From the NCBI GenBank assembly GCA_032622095.1, contig CP136063.1, forward strand, positions 177,545,956-177,609,955: 64,000 bases of DNA, in the 5' to 3' direction. Position 1 is the stretch's first letter. Each line of letters starts with the position of its first letter. The stretch comes from Siphonodentalium dalli (taxonomy: Eukaryota; Mollusca; Scaphopoda; Gadilida; Siphonodentaliidae). Positions 25,224 through 37,205 of this stretch are shown one piece after another. The translations under genes were made by a program, and so were the position numbers. The notes under the pieces were generated by a model. That model saw only the letters and a list, made by a program, of their open reading frames with translations. It did no database searches and was not told the origin of the DNA.

Positions 25224-25299
25224 TTAAAATGTATCGGACAGCTAGTTCAGTTGAGACAAAAAATCGTCACGAACAAACGAAAACACGAAATCCTCCACC

Positions 25300-25780
25300 G
25301 AATCTCAAAATAGAAAGTCGTTTTTTTTTTACATACTAATGGTGGACAGGGTGGATACACGTGTGTTTTCTCGAGTGTGAGAAAAGGGGACATACACCCA
25401 TGGGTTTGAAATTTGTTAATAGGGGACAGGAAAATACACGATCTGTATTTTCGAAGTGGGGACAAAATATTTTTCCCTTGTGTTTTCAAAATATGGACAT
25501 CAAAATATTGAAGTGTGACAAAGAGGGACAATTTTTCCCTCGTCTTTTCAAAATGCGGACATCAAATTATTGAAGTGTGACAAAGAGGGACATTCATAAA
25601 CTTCGTAGTCAGAAAGTTGTCACAGTGGACAGGGATAACTTTCTCACAGTGGACAGGGATATAAACGATATGTGTTTCAAAAAATGGGACATTTTGCATT
25701 ACAAAGAGGGAGAGTCCAAATTAGAGTCAAAATACACGCGATTTGCTGACAAAATTTAATATCTGAATAACGGGGATCTG
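25300..25780 (+). repeat. Short tandem repeats with GGACA motif
   Basis: TTTTCAAAATATGGACATCAAA and TTTTCAAAATGCGGACATCAAA units, each followed by TTGAAGTGTGACAAAGAGGG, lie about 60 bp apart. An inverted relative lies at about 31190-31280. No gene is seen. Confidence 0.6.
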
Positions 25781-26099
25781 TATACGAATATACGGGCAAT
25801 GTCCAGAGACGGCGTCGTCTCAAGATTGGCCAAATCCCCTTTGTTCTAAATATCTTACTTAATTGTTATACTAACTGATCTATCATGTATGTAAACTGTA
25901 TTGGGAATAAAAAAACATTACCTAGCATTGTAGTTAGATGCTTTAGACTGTAGATAGCATATAATGAAAGTGTCTCTGACACAGTAGCTTAACTTGCGAC
26001 AATGACTATGAATTGAATTCAACCTTGTCAACCTCCATGACAAAATTCATGATGATATGAATGAGTATCCATGACACTGAATCAACTTGGTGTTCTCGT

Positions 26100-26655
26100 T
26101 GGCTCATTGCACTAGCAAGTTTCGAGAAAATCGGTTCATAAATGCGACCTGTGGGGAGTGCCGAAGAAATTCAAGATGGCTGCCATGGCGCCATTTTGGA
26201 TTTCGGAACGGACTCAAAATAGGACGTTCTCGTCAACTCATGGTACTGAGTAATCCTAGCAAGTTTCGAGAAAATCCGTTCATAAATGGGACCTGTAGGG
26301 TGCAAAAGAAATTCAAGATGGCTGCCATGGTGGCCATTTTGGAACGGACTCAAAATAGGACGTTCTCATCTACTCATGGTACTAAGTAATCCTAGCTCAA
26401 GTTTCGAGAAAATCCGTTCATAAATTGGACCCGTAGGGGGTGTCAAAGAAATTCAAGATGGCTGCCATTTTGGATTTCGGAACGGGCTCAAAATAGGACG
26501 TTATCATCTACTTTTGGTACAAAGTAATCCTAGAAAGTTTCGAGAAAATCCGTTCATAAATGCGACCTGTAGGGTGTGCCAAAGAAATTCAAGATCATCT
26601 TGGATTTCGGAACAAACTAAAAATAGGACATTCTCATCTACTCATGGTACTAAGT
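26100..26655 (+). repeat. Approx. 140-bp tandem repeat, four units
   Basis: TTTCGAGAAAATC recurs at about 26119, 26262, 26402 and 26538. Each copy is followed by TTCATAAAT, AAGAAATTCAAGATGGC and AAAATAGGACGTT. A solitary relative lies at 29905-29960. Confidence 0.82.
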
Positions 26656-26931
26656 AAAAATATGCCCACTACATGGGCAGATGTGAACCCACTGAGATGA
26701 GTCATTCTATATTTCAAATGATACACATATCAATTCATAAGCAAACATATAGAATACGAGAAATAAATGGTCACTGCATTGCCATTGATAATAAATCGCC
26801 TTGTACACATAATATTCAGTAAACAGAACCTCTGCAACAAATAGCAGTGGCCCTTTGAATGGGCCACCAATTTCTGGAACGGTCTGATACTGATTTGTAG
26901 GCCCTATAACGCATTAAAGGTTTCGCCTTAA

Positions 26932-27405
26932 AGGCACGTGCGGCCTTAATTGTCGAAAATATTCATATTTGTTCCACACACCGTAAACAGAAAAACAATA
27001 AAACGCATACAGTTCCGTTCATATATACCATGATCATCGCGTAAACAGCATGTTATCATAAAGACCTACTATATTTTACCCAAGCAAGAGCCTGATTTTG
27101 TTACTGGCTAATCGCACACAAATGGCATAAACGCTCTTTATTAGTTCCATATCAGGTATTCACCAACAAAGAACGCTCTTTATGTTTACCATCATAATAT
27201 AAACAAACACCAGAAAAGTAACTTTTTATGCTTTTGTTTACATAACACTGGTCAAACATATGACCATAACATACTGTTTATGCGATATTTCTTATTTGTA
27301 TACGGACAAAGTCTATCTACATTTTGATGTTCTTTCTGTTGGTGGCGGTTTTTGACGGGTGGAGATATTTTCACAGGATATCCACCGCCATGGCCAACCG
27401 TGTCT
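26932..27405. mobile_element. TTAA-flanked TIR element, second family
   Basis: TTAA at 26928-26931 and 27406-27409 flanks ends AGGCACGTGCGGCC and GGCCAACCGTGTCT. The interior shares AACGCTCTTTAT, ACATACTGTTTATG and GGCGGTTTTTGACGG with the element at 59888-60404. No coding capacity. Confidence 0.7.
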
Positions 27406-27419
27406 TTAAACAAATATGA

Positions 27420-28690
27420 ATGTAGTTATCCCTATGATGCTCAAAACCAAATTTGGAAAGAATCCACAAGTGGTTCTTGATCAGAATTGTCTTGAACTTC
27501 CCAATCCTGCATAAAGTTTCCAAATTTGTCCTATTATACTGTATTTGACCAATAGCCTCCCTAAAAATAAGTCAAGCTAGACACCTTGAACTAATCTGGA
27601 ACAGAAGGTTCCAATAATGCTTCAAATCAAATTTGAAAGAATTCACCAGGTGGCTCTAGAGAATAAGCAATTTTTCTAAACCAAGTAACCAAAAACTATA
27701 TGAACCCCCATACTCTGGCCCCTAATTAATATATTTGATCCTAAAACCAAATTCACCAATAATGCAGGTAAATGCTTCCAATGTATTAGCTCTACAGTAC
27801 GCTGAATATATGTATATGGTCAAGGTTTCAAATAAATTTAATTAAAAAAGAATGTTTCATGAACAGTTATAGGTTCAGCTCAAAAGAGCATCGAAGCAAA
27901 AACTACTTAAGTCTGATTTCTACCTATATTGCCACTATCAGACTTGACATGTATCATGCTGAAAAAGGTTGTTGGAGCCTTGTGGGTTAAAACTGGTGTA
28001 TTTCAAGACACTCTGCATAATGGTTGCTCATAATCATATCACATGAAATTATTGTCATTATCTGAACAGGGAATAAACTCAAATGGCACATATCTACAAC
28101 TATAGTGAATCACTGTTCAATATGTTTCTTAGTGTCCTATAATAATTCTGGTTCTAAAATCAAGAGAGTTAATAACAAAATTCAGAACTGAATGCTCTTT
28201 TTATTTATTTAATCATGCCCATGACATTTACCCTATGTTACAAAAGGAACAGTCATTAAAAGTAAACAAACCAGAAATATGCCTTGTCAGGAGATGATTA
28301 ATTACCTCTGTGCCCATTGATAACTGCTATAAACAATAATGCCATTATCAGAGCTAGATGCTAGCTACACCATTCATAGGTAAGAGTTATTATAGCACCT
28401 GGAGAAGTGCATTATTGTCTGTTAAAGATGGTTCAATGCACCATAAGTTCACCCCTAATCAACATATTGGGACCCTTTCAACACATTTTATTCCCCGTCA
28501 CCAAGGAAACTTGCTCACTCAATTTGAGTTAAAGGGCCAAGTGGATTTTGAGGGGATAACAATAAACTGGCAGAAGAAACTAAGCTCCCTAATACACACA
28601 TGATTAGCATATAGGCAGTGAATTAAATCCCTCCATCATATAACAAACCTGTAGATAAAATTTTGTAAAGCCACTTGAAGAAAAATTTAC
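27420..28690. other. No gene recognised
   Basis: AT-rich intron sequence with no repeat structure I could define. The 81-codon frame at 28358 has no recognisable motif and no splice-site support. Confidence 0.5.
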
Positions 28691-29450
28691 CCAAAAGACC
28701 TCACCTGCCATTATAGCCACTAATTGGTGAGCCAGTCACGTGCGAGAAATAGAGCAACATATTCATCAGTATTGTCCACAGGTAGATTTGGTATCTCACA
28801 CCATCCGTGTACCAATTAAAGAATGAAATGATTTTACGCACAACAAACCCCACCATCTGCCACTAATTGGCGGACAGGTCCCATGGATGAACTCAATCCG
28901 CTGATGAGTTTTATCCATATTTAAACTATTGAGTTGATACCTTGATACCATTTTGAGTTATAATAAGTGTCTAGAAGAGCAATGTACCTCCCACATTTCG
29001 GCCCCTAATTGGCGGGCCGACCCCAAGTGATGAATTGGCATATTGCCAAGTATCATACACATAACAAAATTAGAATTGATACCTTTATAACCATTCTTCA
29101 GGTATACACTTCATAAGTACGAAAAGGAACATTCTACACACAAAGACCCCCACCCCTCGCCCCCTGATTGGCGGGCGGGCCCCATTTTCGAACTCAATCG
29201 GCTTATTAATCAAGTTTTATTCATATTTAAAATTTGGAATTGATATCTCAAAGCTTTCTTGAGTTGATAGCATACCGAACAATGAAAATTAACATTTTAC
29301 CTACAAAAAACCCACCCTAACCCCCTAATTGACGAGCAGGCCTCATTTTCGAACTCAATGGGCCTATTGGTGAGTTTTTATCCATATGTAAAAATTGGAG
29401 TTGATATCTCAAAGCATTTTCAAGTTATCGGATACCGATGGAGCCCGGAC
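28690..29450 (+). repeat. Approx. 142-160-bp tandem repeat, five units
   Basis: CCACTAATTGG or CCCCTAATTGGCGGG recurs near 28718, 28860, 29002, 29161 and 29322. It is followed by GAACTCAAT, TTTTATCCATAT and GAGTTGATA pieces. Spacing is 142, 142, 159 and 161 bp. Confidence 0.75.
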
Positions 29451-30489
29451 GATACTACCGACATTAGAGGTTTATGGGGTACAACAACTAAGGGCTACTT
29501 TTTGTCCAAGAATGATTGGCTATCACCTGTATCCATGTAAGGATAATGGGCTATTTATTGTGTCCATGTAATTGTTTTTCATTATAATGGGCTAAATAGC
29601 CCATAAATATGTCCAAAACCGGCCAGGACTCCCAATTGTATCCCATAATACCTAAATTGTAGCCCCCAAACCGGTGACAGTCCAATGACAGTCCGAAAAA
29701 AACAAATAACACTGCTTGAGGGCTATTATCCAAATCACTTTTTTCAACTTCTTACCCCACCCCCAAAAATTAATTTAAAATGAGCACTACTTATGAGGGA
29801 TTAGGGCTCTAGCCCATAATCCAAAATAGCCCATAAACACACGACGACTCGACAACCCAGATGCCGACATTATGTGTACCACTGATGTGGGTACACATAA
29901 TATAACGTTTTCGAGAAAATCGGTTCATAAATGTGACCAGTAGGGTGTGCCGAAGCCAAAAGTTGACGCCGTACAGACGGACAGACGCCAACTGACGGCA
30001 AGAGCTCATCTTGACTTTGTCAAGTTGAGCTAAAAATGATATATTTATGACAAAATCTATTAACATATATTTTTATTATTCATAGTTAAACTTCAATTTT
30101 GACAGGTCATGGACAATTCGGTAACTGATATTCACCTTAATTATTTCATACTTGGTAACATAAATTCAAGTTTAAATGCATGCATATTCAATCATAATTT
30201 TCGCCCTTGTGACATGCCATATGGGCATCATCTTATATATAGCCATGACAGATTGACATTTACTTCTGTTATCTTTCAAAATGTGTTTTAATCTTTTAGT
30301 CATTTACATATAACTCTTAAAAAAATGAAAGGGTCAATGACACTGTAGCTTAACTTGCTTTTAATGAATAATTACTGATAACTGTCGGACATCAGAACAT
30401 AGTGAGGATACCTGTGCTAAAATAAATGCCTTTTGATGTTAACCACGTTGATGGTTGTGATGAGAACATTAAATTTAATGAGAAAGCAA

Positions 30490-30720
30490 GCATATGTTTA
30501 CCTCCTTTATTTAATAATGACAACATTAACTTCCATGACAAAACATGCAGGCTAACGTTAACCTCCTTGATGCCTGCAGATGACAACATTAACATCCACG
30601 AACCAGCAAGCCAATGTTAACATCACTGATGCCTGCAGACGACAACATTAACTTTCATGACAAAACATGAGAATATTAACCTTCTAGATGCCTGCGGATG
30701 ACAACATTAACTTCAATAAC
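30490..30720 (+). repeat. Approx. 61-bp tandem repeat, four units
   Basis: GATGACAACATTAAC-like starts recur near 30516, 30578, 30638 and 30699. TTAACNTCCTTGATGCCTGC stretches lie between them. Confidence 0.75.
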
Positions 30721-30779
30721 AAAGTGTATCATGCTCTGAGGAACATATGTTTTGTAAACAGTTTTGAAAGGGATTTAAG

Positions 30780-31085
30780 AGCAAAATCCAAGATGGCCGC
30801 CGGCGACCATGTTTTTAAAATGGGCGTGGTCAAAATCTACGTTCCCATCTACATGTTAATGTCAATGTACACAGCAAATTTCAAGAAGATCGGATAAAAA
30901 ATGTTGCTGTAGCCCATGCTAAAGGATTTGAGTGCAAAATCCAAGATGGCCGTCGGCGGCCATGTTTTTTAAATGGGTGTGACCAAAATCACTCGTTCCC
31001 ATCTACATGTCAATGTACACAGCAAATTTCATGATGATTGTGATGAAAGATGTGGGCTGTAGCCCGTGCTAAAGGAAATAATGAC
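30780..31085 (+). repeat. Approx. 150-bp tandem repeat, two units
   Basis: AAAATCCAAGATGGCCG at 30782 and 30935 starts two copies. Both share CATGTTTTT, CCCATCTACATGT, TGTACACAGCAAATTTCA and AGCCCATGCTAAAGGA. Confidence 0.75.
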
Positions 31086-31730
31086 AATAGCTTATCTTGA
31101 CTTCGTCAAGTTATGCTAAGTAAAAAGTTTATTTCCTACAAAATTGGCTTTTAGAAATGTCCCCAGTCGTTAAGCAGTGTGATTCTATTTTTAGAAAAAT
31201 ATGTCCGCAGTCTGGATTATTTTGATGTCCACATTTTGAAAACACACGAAAAAAACATTATGTCCCTTATTGGAAAACACAGAATAAAGTGAAATTTTTT
31301 AATGAGAATGTTGGACACCGACACACAAGTATGTGCATGTAGGATGTTACTAAAAATATATTTTATACACAATCTCTCAGAATGTTCCGAAGAGGGGACT
31401 TTTCAAGATATCAATTTGGATTGGTCAATAAGGGTCCGAGAACGCCAAATCAGTATGGGTATGGCTTGTGCGATCATGCATCCTGGAGAATACTAAGATT
31501 CATGGATGTCCGCTGAAGTGAGGCTATGTGAAATGTATCGTACGTAAACTGTTTTAACAGCGTACACATGTAGGAAAATATTGGTAATTTGAAATATATA
31601 CATATTTGGCGGAACGGTGCATGGTACTGAATTGGCCAATGCTGTGACAGAGATAATTGACCAACTAACTGTAAATGTATTAACATAAAATTAACGCCAT
31701 TCTACCCCGAAAGAGCGCTGATCACTTTAG

Positions 31731-32260
31731 TTAACCATTATCAAAATGAAACCGTTTCCACATAAACGCTGTTGTCCTAACGAGCAAGCGAGACAGATTA
31801 GAGAGATTATCTGAGAGTAGAGCGAGATCTCTAGGTGGCGATCCCAGAAGGGCAGACAGTAGCTGCAAACGGGGTATTTGGTCTAGGCAGAGGAAACATG
31901 CAATGTCATGTTGGTCAATGACGTGGTACCACATGTCATTCCGAATATGTAGCAATGACGGGCAATCTAGCAAGATATGTTGTACTACACATGGGTAGGT
32001 CGCTAAACAGTGTTTGCATGTGTCATTTTCAGCGAAAGCTGTATGTGCGATTATGCGACCGATCAGGATGAATACAAATTTTTCCTCCGGAAATTGTGAG
32101 CATAGTTTCCATATACCAATCGTTCGCGGCGTGTGGTGAATGGTACGGAATGCTGCCAAAGAGGAGTCGCTGGAGATATGATTATACCAGTCAAGTTCAT
32201 CTAACTCCTGTACAGCTGACCGCACCAAACGTTCCACACCACGACCGATGGAAATTCATT
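31731..32260 (-). pseudogene. LINE-C, downstream part (C-terminal zinc region)
   Basis: A frame of about 168 codons starts RLVRSAVQELDELDW and includes FVFILIGRIIAHTA, then CKHCLATYPCVVQHILLDCP, a C-x2-C...H...C motif, ending WKRFHFDNG. Reading across the LINE-B target duplication, the upstream residues ending ISNE are followed by FPSVVVW and then, after a one-base frameshift, RLVRSAV. That matches the expected order, so this is the 3' end of LINE-C and not a separate insertion. Confidence 0.75.
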
Positions 32261-32562
32261 AGTTTAAACATATTTTATTTGCTCAATGCATATAGTACAT
32301 ACACACAGGCAAAAGGGGTGGGATGACAAGTGCTGTCACTTACAGTAACATCCTCTCCCCATTGTTAAAACACTGAATATATACAAATTAAATGCTGACA
32401 AGAGCAAGGAAATATGTTATAACAATATAGCTATGTACAAGTAATTACAACTAACAGTAGAAAGAAATGATGGATTGTTTCACATGTTATGTATGAGAGA
32501 AAGAAGATTGATACAACAAACACGCGATAGAGGTACTGAAATTAAGCAAACGGTATGAATGA

Positions 32563-32592
32563 TGGAGAAAGAGAGAGAGAGAGGGAGGGGGT
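32563..32592 (+). repeat. GA/GGGA microsatellite
   Basis: A short purine run (gagaaagagagagagagaggg) in the 3' untranslated part of LINE-B. Confidence 0.8.
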
Positions 32593-35500
32593 GTCGACAG
32601 CTTTACTTGGTTCGATATAATATTTAACGTCAAGGTCGAAATATCATCAATTATGGTTAATTCGCTTTCACGTTCTTATGTTAGCTCTCCACATCTCAGA
32701 CGTCGAGATTGAAACGTTTTGTTTCTTTAATGAACCGATGCACGTAATTAAAGATTACAGTATTCATATCGTGACTTATATATGAGTTACCGAACAAAAG
32801 TGTTTTGACTGATATGGTATTCACATCAAAAGGTATCAAACTATTGTATAGCCTAAGTCTTTCTCTAGCATATAGCGTGCATTCAAAGAAATAGTGGTCA
32901 ACAGTCTCATCGCCGAGACCACAACTGCACAGTTTAGAGTCTACCAAATAGTTATCTACCTTGTGTTCCTGCAAGTCACTGCATCGATACCGGAGCTGAC
33001 ATTGTATAACATTCGAACGCCGCTTCCCAAATGAGAAATATTTCGGTGGTTTCAGCTCAGGATTTGCGAACTTTAGCTGTTTTTAAAAATCCTCTAGACG
33101 AGAGTTTCTGCAATAGGGTTCTAGGGCAAGACATTTTGGGAAAAAAGATGAATCCATATTGTTTAAAATCAGTTTCATTTCTGAGTTCATAATCAGTTAT
33201 ATCTGCAAAACGGGGTTGAAGCAGAGAGACCAGATAATTTGCAGCTTTCTTCTTTACGATGTTATGTAGAACCGACATTCGTTTAGTGTATCGTCTGCTT
33301 TCTAGGGTATCCCAGCCAATTTCTAACATAAGGCGTTCATGAGACACGGATCGTGTACAACGGGTGACTATCCTTGCTGCGTCGTACTGAACATCATCTA
33401 ATTTATCAAGAAGGTATAAGGGGCACCAGACCAAACTGGGCTCGCATACTCAAGTAAGGGTCGTATGTATGACAGGTAAAGTGTTTCTAGTGAGTTACGA
33501 TTGAGGATATATTTAAATTTTCGTAACTGGGCGAGTCTAGAATTGGCACGATTACATAAATTTTCAATGTGAGTATTCCACGAAAAATCCTCATGCAGAT
33601 CTAGTCCCAAATGATTATGCGTTTCAGTATACACTAAAGTATCTTGACCCAGTGTGATAATTGGCCTCGCTTGGTCGCTGTTTTTAGCGAAAAACATAAG
33701 TTTTGTTTTGGAGGAATTAAATGTGACCAGCCAATTATTAGCCCACTCGTTAATTGTAAGCATGTCCTGATTAAGAGTTCGTTCCAATAGTTGCAAGTCT
33801 TTATTGCTTTGAAATAGACAGGTGTCGTCGGCGCATAGGCGCGTTTTGGAGGAAACTCTATCCCCAATATCGTTGATGTACATCAAAAATAACACAGGCC
33901 CCAGTACCTAGCCTTGAGGAACGCAGCCGCAATCCTTTCGAATTGGGATGTTTCAGAATTTAATCGAACTCTTTGTGATCGACCACTAAGGTAGCTTTGA
34001 AACCACTTTAGCAGTTTACCATTTATTCCATATCTGTTCATCTTTACAATAAGCCCATCGTGCCAAACTTTATCGAAAGCCTTTGATACATCACAAAATA
34101 CAGCACATGTCATAAGGTCATCATCAATAGCCTTAAGTAAATTATGAAAAATTTCAATTAATTGACCCTCGGTACTATGGTTGGGCAGGAAACCTGATTG
34201 GTGTTCGTACAAAAGATTGTTTTTGTTTAGGTGATCAAGGAGTTTTTTTAAAACGATTTTTTCGAAAAATTTACTCAACACGCTAAGTAACGACACGGGC
34301 CTGTAATTGTTGGGGTTACTTGGGTCACCCTTTTGGGGGATGGGTACAACCTCCGCTTTCTTCCATTCGGATGGGAATACAGATGTTTCTAATAAGAGTT
34401 TAAACAAAATATAAAGGGGTTTGCTCACTGTAGAATGCGTTTCCTTCAGCATACGGTAGCTGATAATGTCGGGTCCACTCGCCTTATTTGTGGGCAACTG
34501 TCTAAGTATGTTAGTAATATAATCTTGGCAAATTTGTATCTCGGATAATGTTTTATCTGTTCGATATGCGAAATCAGGTACCTTCGATCCATTAAGTTTG
34601 AGTGTACTATTCTCAACAAATATACGATTCAAGAGTTCTGCCTTTTGTAGGTCCTCATTATATAAATTATCTTGGTATACAAGCGGAGGTATCTGTTTGT
34701 TTTGCGATGTATTCATAAATTGTTTCACGATATGCCAAAACTGTTTTGGTTGCGTATTTACAGATAAAGACTCGTCAAGGTTCGACATGTATACTTTTTT
34801 GGCGTACTTTTTCGCGTTATTCACCTTGTTTCTCAAAATTTTAAATTTGTTCCAATCACTTTGCAAATTAGTTCTAAGGGCTTTCTTTCTCAACCGGTCA
34901 CGTTGTCTTAACAGTTGTCTTACTTTGCCGTCAAACCATGGTTTGTCATGGGGTCGTATTGTAACATGATTATGAGGAATATACAATCCAGCTATTTCGA
35001 ATTACTTTTGCATAAATTTATCAAGGCACGTATTCACATCAGCGCTTGAGTTCGCAGACAATATATCGGACCATTTTGTCGCAGCTATTTCAGCGTCCAT
35101 TCCATAAAAGTTTGCACGGGAATAGTTCCATACAGATCTTTTCCTAACGGGAGGCTCTTGAGTTTGCGTTACAATTTCAACAGATGTAGCGTAATGGTCG
35201 GACAATCGAAGATTTGATACAGTCGGGTTCATGAAGTTCGTCTCGTCGCTAACTAAAATCGGATCTATAAGGGTTTGGGTTGCACATGTGACTCGAGTGG
35301 GTTCCGTAATAACATTATGTAACTTGAATTTTGCTGTGATTTTTTGCAAGGGGCCGATCTTCTTCAACATATCACAGTTTAGGTCCCCAACTATCACCAG
35401 AGCTGGGTTAAATTCCAGGGAAGTTTCAATTTTTTCTTCCAATTTCAGCCAGTAGTCTGGCAGGCTTTCCCTTTCTGATCTATATGTCATACATAGGATA

Positions 35501-35801
35501 AATTTTTATTTTTCCCCACTTCAAACCATAAAATATCGTCATTAAACTCTAGCCTATCCAAACGACGGAATCCAGTTTTATTAGAAAAATACGCAATTAT
35601 ACCACCACCATAATCTTTACGAATTGGAGGTTGAAAACCAGAAATCGCGAGTCTTTCTGATGAATAATTTTCACTGAGGTGGGTTTCAGTAAAACACAGA
35701 ATATCAAAATCATCGACATCGTCTTCTATTTTTTCTATCTTGTGCCTGATACTGCGGATATTACAATGCAAAATTGATATGGTACCTATAGGCTGGTAAA
35801 T

Positions 35802-35828
35802 GGGACCGGGGTTATGACTTATATCACC
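35802..35828 (-). other. 2A-like ribosome-skipping motif in LINE-B
   Basis: The codons spell GDISHNPGP. The usual 2A core is D-V/I-E-x-N-P-G-P, so the glutamate is serine here while NPGP is intact. It follows a leucine-rich hydrophobic stretch 13-14 residues long and precedes the endonuclease. 2A-like peptides at the N-terminus of APE-type LINE ORF2 are known from several invertebrates. Confidence 0.65.
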
Positions 35829-35980
35829 TGAAATTAAGAGAAGGCATAGAAGAAGTGATGCAACAGCATGATTATGGAAGCAAAAGTTACTTGATCTTCG
35901 GAATTTCCGATGTATTTTATTTTGTTTACCAAAGCTAACAGAAGACATGAACAGATAGTGCGATCCGATTGCTGATCTAT

Positions 35981-37205
35981 ATTCATTGGAAATAGCATAC
36001 TCAATAAGGTGATGTTCAATATTATATTTACATAGAATGAACCATATGTCATAAATAAAAGATGTTTCATCAGTTGACAGACCTGAAATAAAATCATACA
36101 GGCGTCGTAGGAATAACTGTTTTGATGCTTTCTCGTAATTTGGCCTACATAAAGCGCAAAATATTGAGAATTTTCGACGATCAATCCACGATTCTAGCGA
36201 GGAACTGCCCAGACAGCCTTGTGCAATAACTGTACGGGTCCTCGTCGGAAAACCTTGCATATGCTTGATGCAAACTCTATAGGCCTTCTCAAGCTTCTCT
36301 TTTTGAGTTGTGTTTAAGTTCCAGAGAAGTTCACTGCCATATAACCCTGAAGGAATAACTATTGTTCTGTAAAGTTTGTATGAGCTTTGAGAAGAGATAC
36401 CACCAGGGTATAGGCCAACATCGGAGAGGCCGAAATGTGCCCCCTTAATTTTGTGCATATAATTATGGCATCGACAAATTTATTATTGAAATGGGATTTG
36501 GACAGCAGAATTCCAAGGTGAGTATATGACTCAACTTCTCTGAGAAAGGATGATCCAAATGGCCACGATCTTGCACATTTTTCGGCTTCTTGTTTGGTTT
36601 CATTGAAAACCATTATGACGGTTTTGGAAGAATTATAGCTGAACCGCCATTTATAACTATATTCAAGGCATAACTCATATAGGCCAATAAGACCTGGGCG
36701 AGATAACGAAAGAAGCATCATATCATCGGCTTGGGTGGGAGATGAACAATTCAATGAGTGAATACGAAGGCCTAATTTTGACTTCTCAATAATATGGAGG
36801 AGGTCGTCTGCGTATATTTTGTACCACAGAGGTGATAATATGGGTCCTTGTCTGGTTCCTTGAGACAAGGAGAACCAGTCGGAATATGTTCCGTCGCTGT
36901 GGATACAACATTTTATGCCAGATAATAATTCTCGTATGATGAGCCATGTTTTGCTTTGTAATCCTCTGTGGAATAATTTGCACAAGAGGCCATTGATCCA
37001 TACACAATCGAACGCTTTACGCACGTTCAATAGACATGAGTAAAGCTTATTGTGTTGTTCCCTGGCGTAACTAATAAATTCTTGCACAAAATCCCTTTTT
37101 CAAAACCGTGTTGTAACGGATGGACGGCGATTGAAGACGGCGTGTACGTTTCCAATCGAAGTGATATCACTCTCTCAAATCGCTTGTAAATAGCAGGTAA
37201 TATGG
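35981..37205 (-). pseudogene. LINE-C, upstream part (RT), split by LINE-B
   Basis: Minus-strand RT remains begin with ILPAIYKRFERVI near 37190, then HPLQHGFEKG, KAFDCVWINGL near 37030, LSQGTRQGPILSPLWYKIYADD near 36820, a second SPTQADDMMLLS block near 36740, and the thumb region LGILLSKS. KGAHFGLSDVGLYPGGISS, YKLYRTIVIPSGLYGSELLW and SSLESWIDRRKFSIF follow to about 36000. It is a different lineage from LINE-B. A frameshift lies near 37090 and another near 36440. The sequence stops at the ATTCATT duplication (35981-35987) and continues at 32260. A TIR element abuts its 5' side at 37206. Confidence 0.8.

Larger units (their letters stand above)
32261..35980 (-). pseudogene. LINE-B: nested non-LTR retrotransposon with 2A-like motif
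   Basis: A near-complete ORF2 reads right to left. It opens with Met at 35948, a hydrophobic stretch (AVASLLLCLLLIS) and GDISHNPGP (35828-35802). An AP endonuclease follows, with SILHCNIRSI, CFTETHLSE, GDLNCD near 35370 and SDHY near 35190. The RT runs from about 34500 (KASGPD, YRPVSLLSVLSKFFEK, DVSKAFDKVWHDGL) to CADDT near 33825, and the C-terminus has CSCGLGDETVDHYFFEC near 32900. Damage: a frameshift near 35488, an in-frame TAA at 35002-35004, a frameshift plus TAG in the QG-x-VLGP box near 33915, and a frameshift near 33425. It is flanked by ATTCATT at 32254-32260 and 35981-35987 and lies inside LINE-C. An AATAAA-bearing 3' end abuts 32261. Confidence 0.85.

Noticed and set aside
32096-32326. 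Plus-strand frames opposite the LINE C-terminal regions
   Set aside because: They are shadows of the minus-strand retroelement coding sequence.
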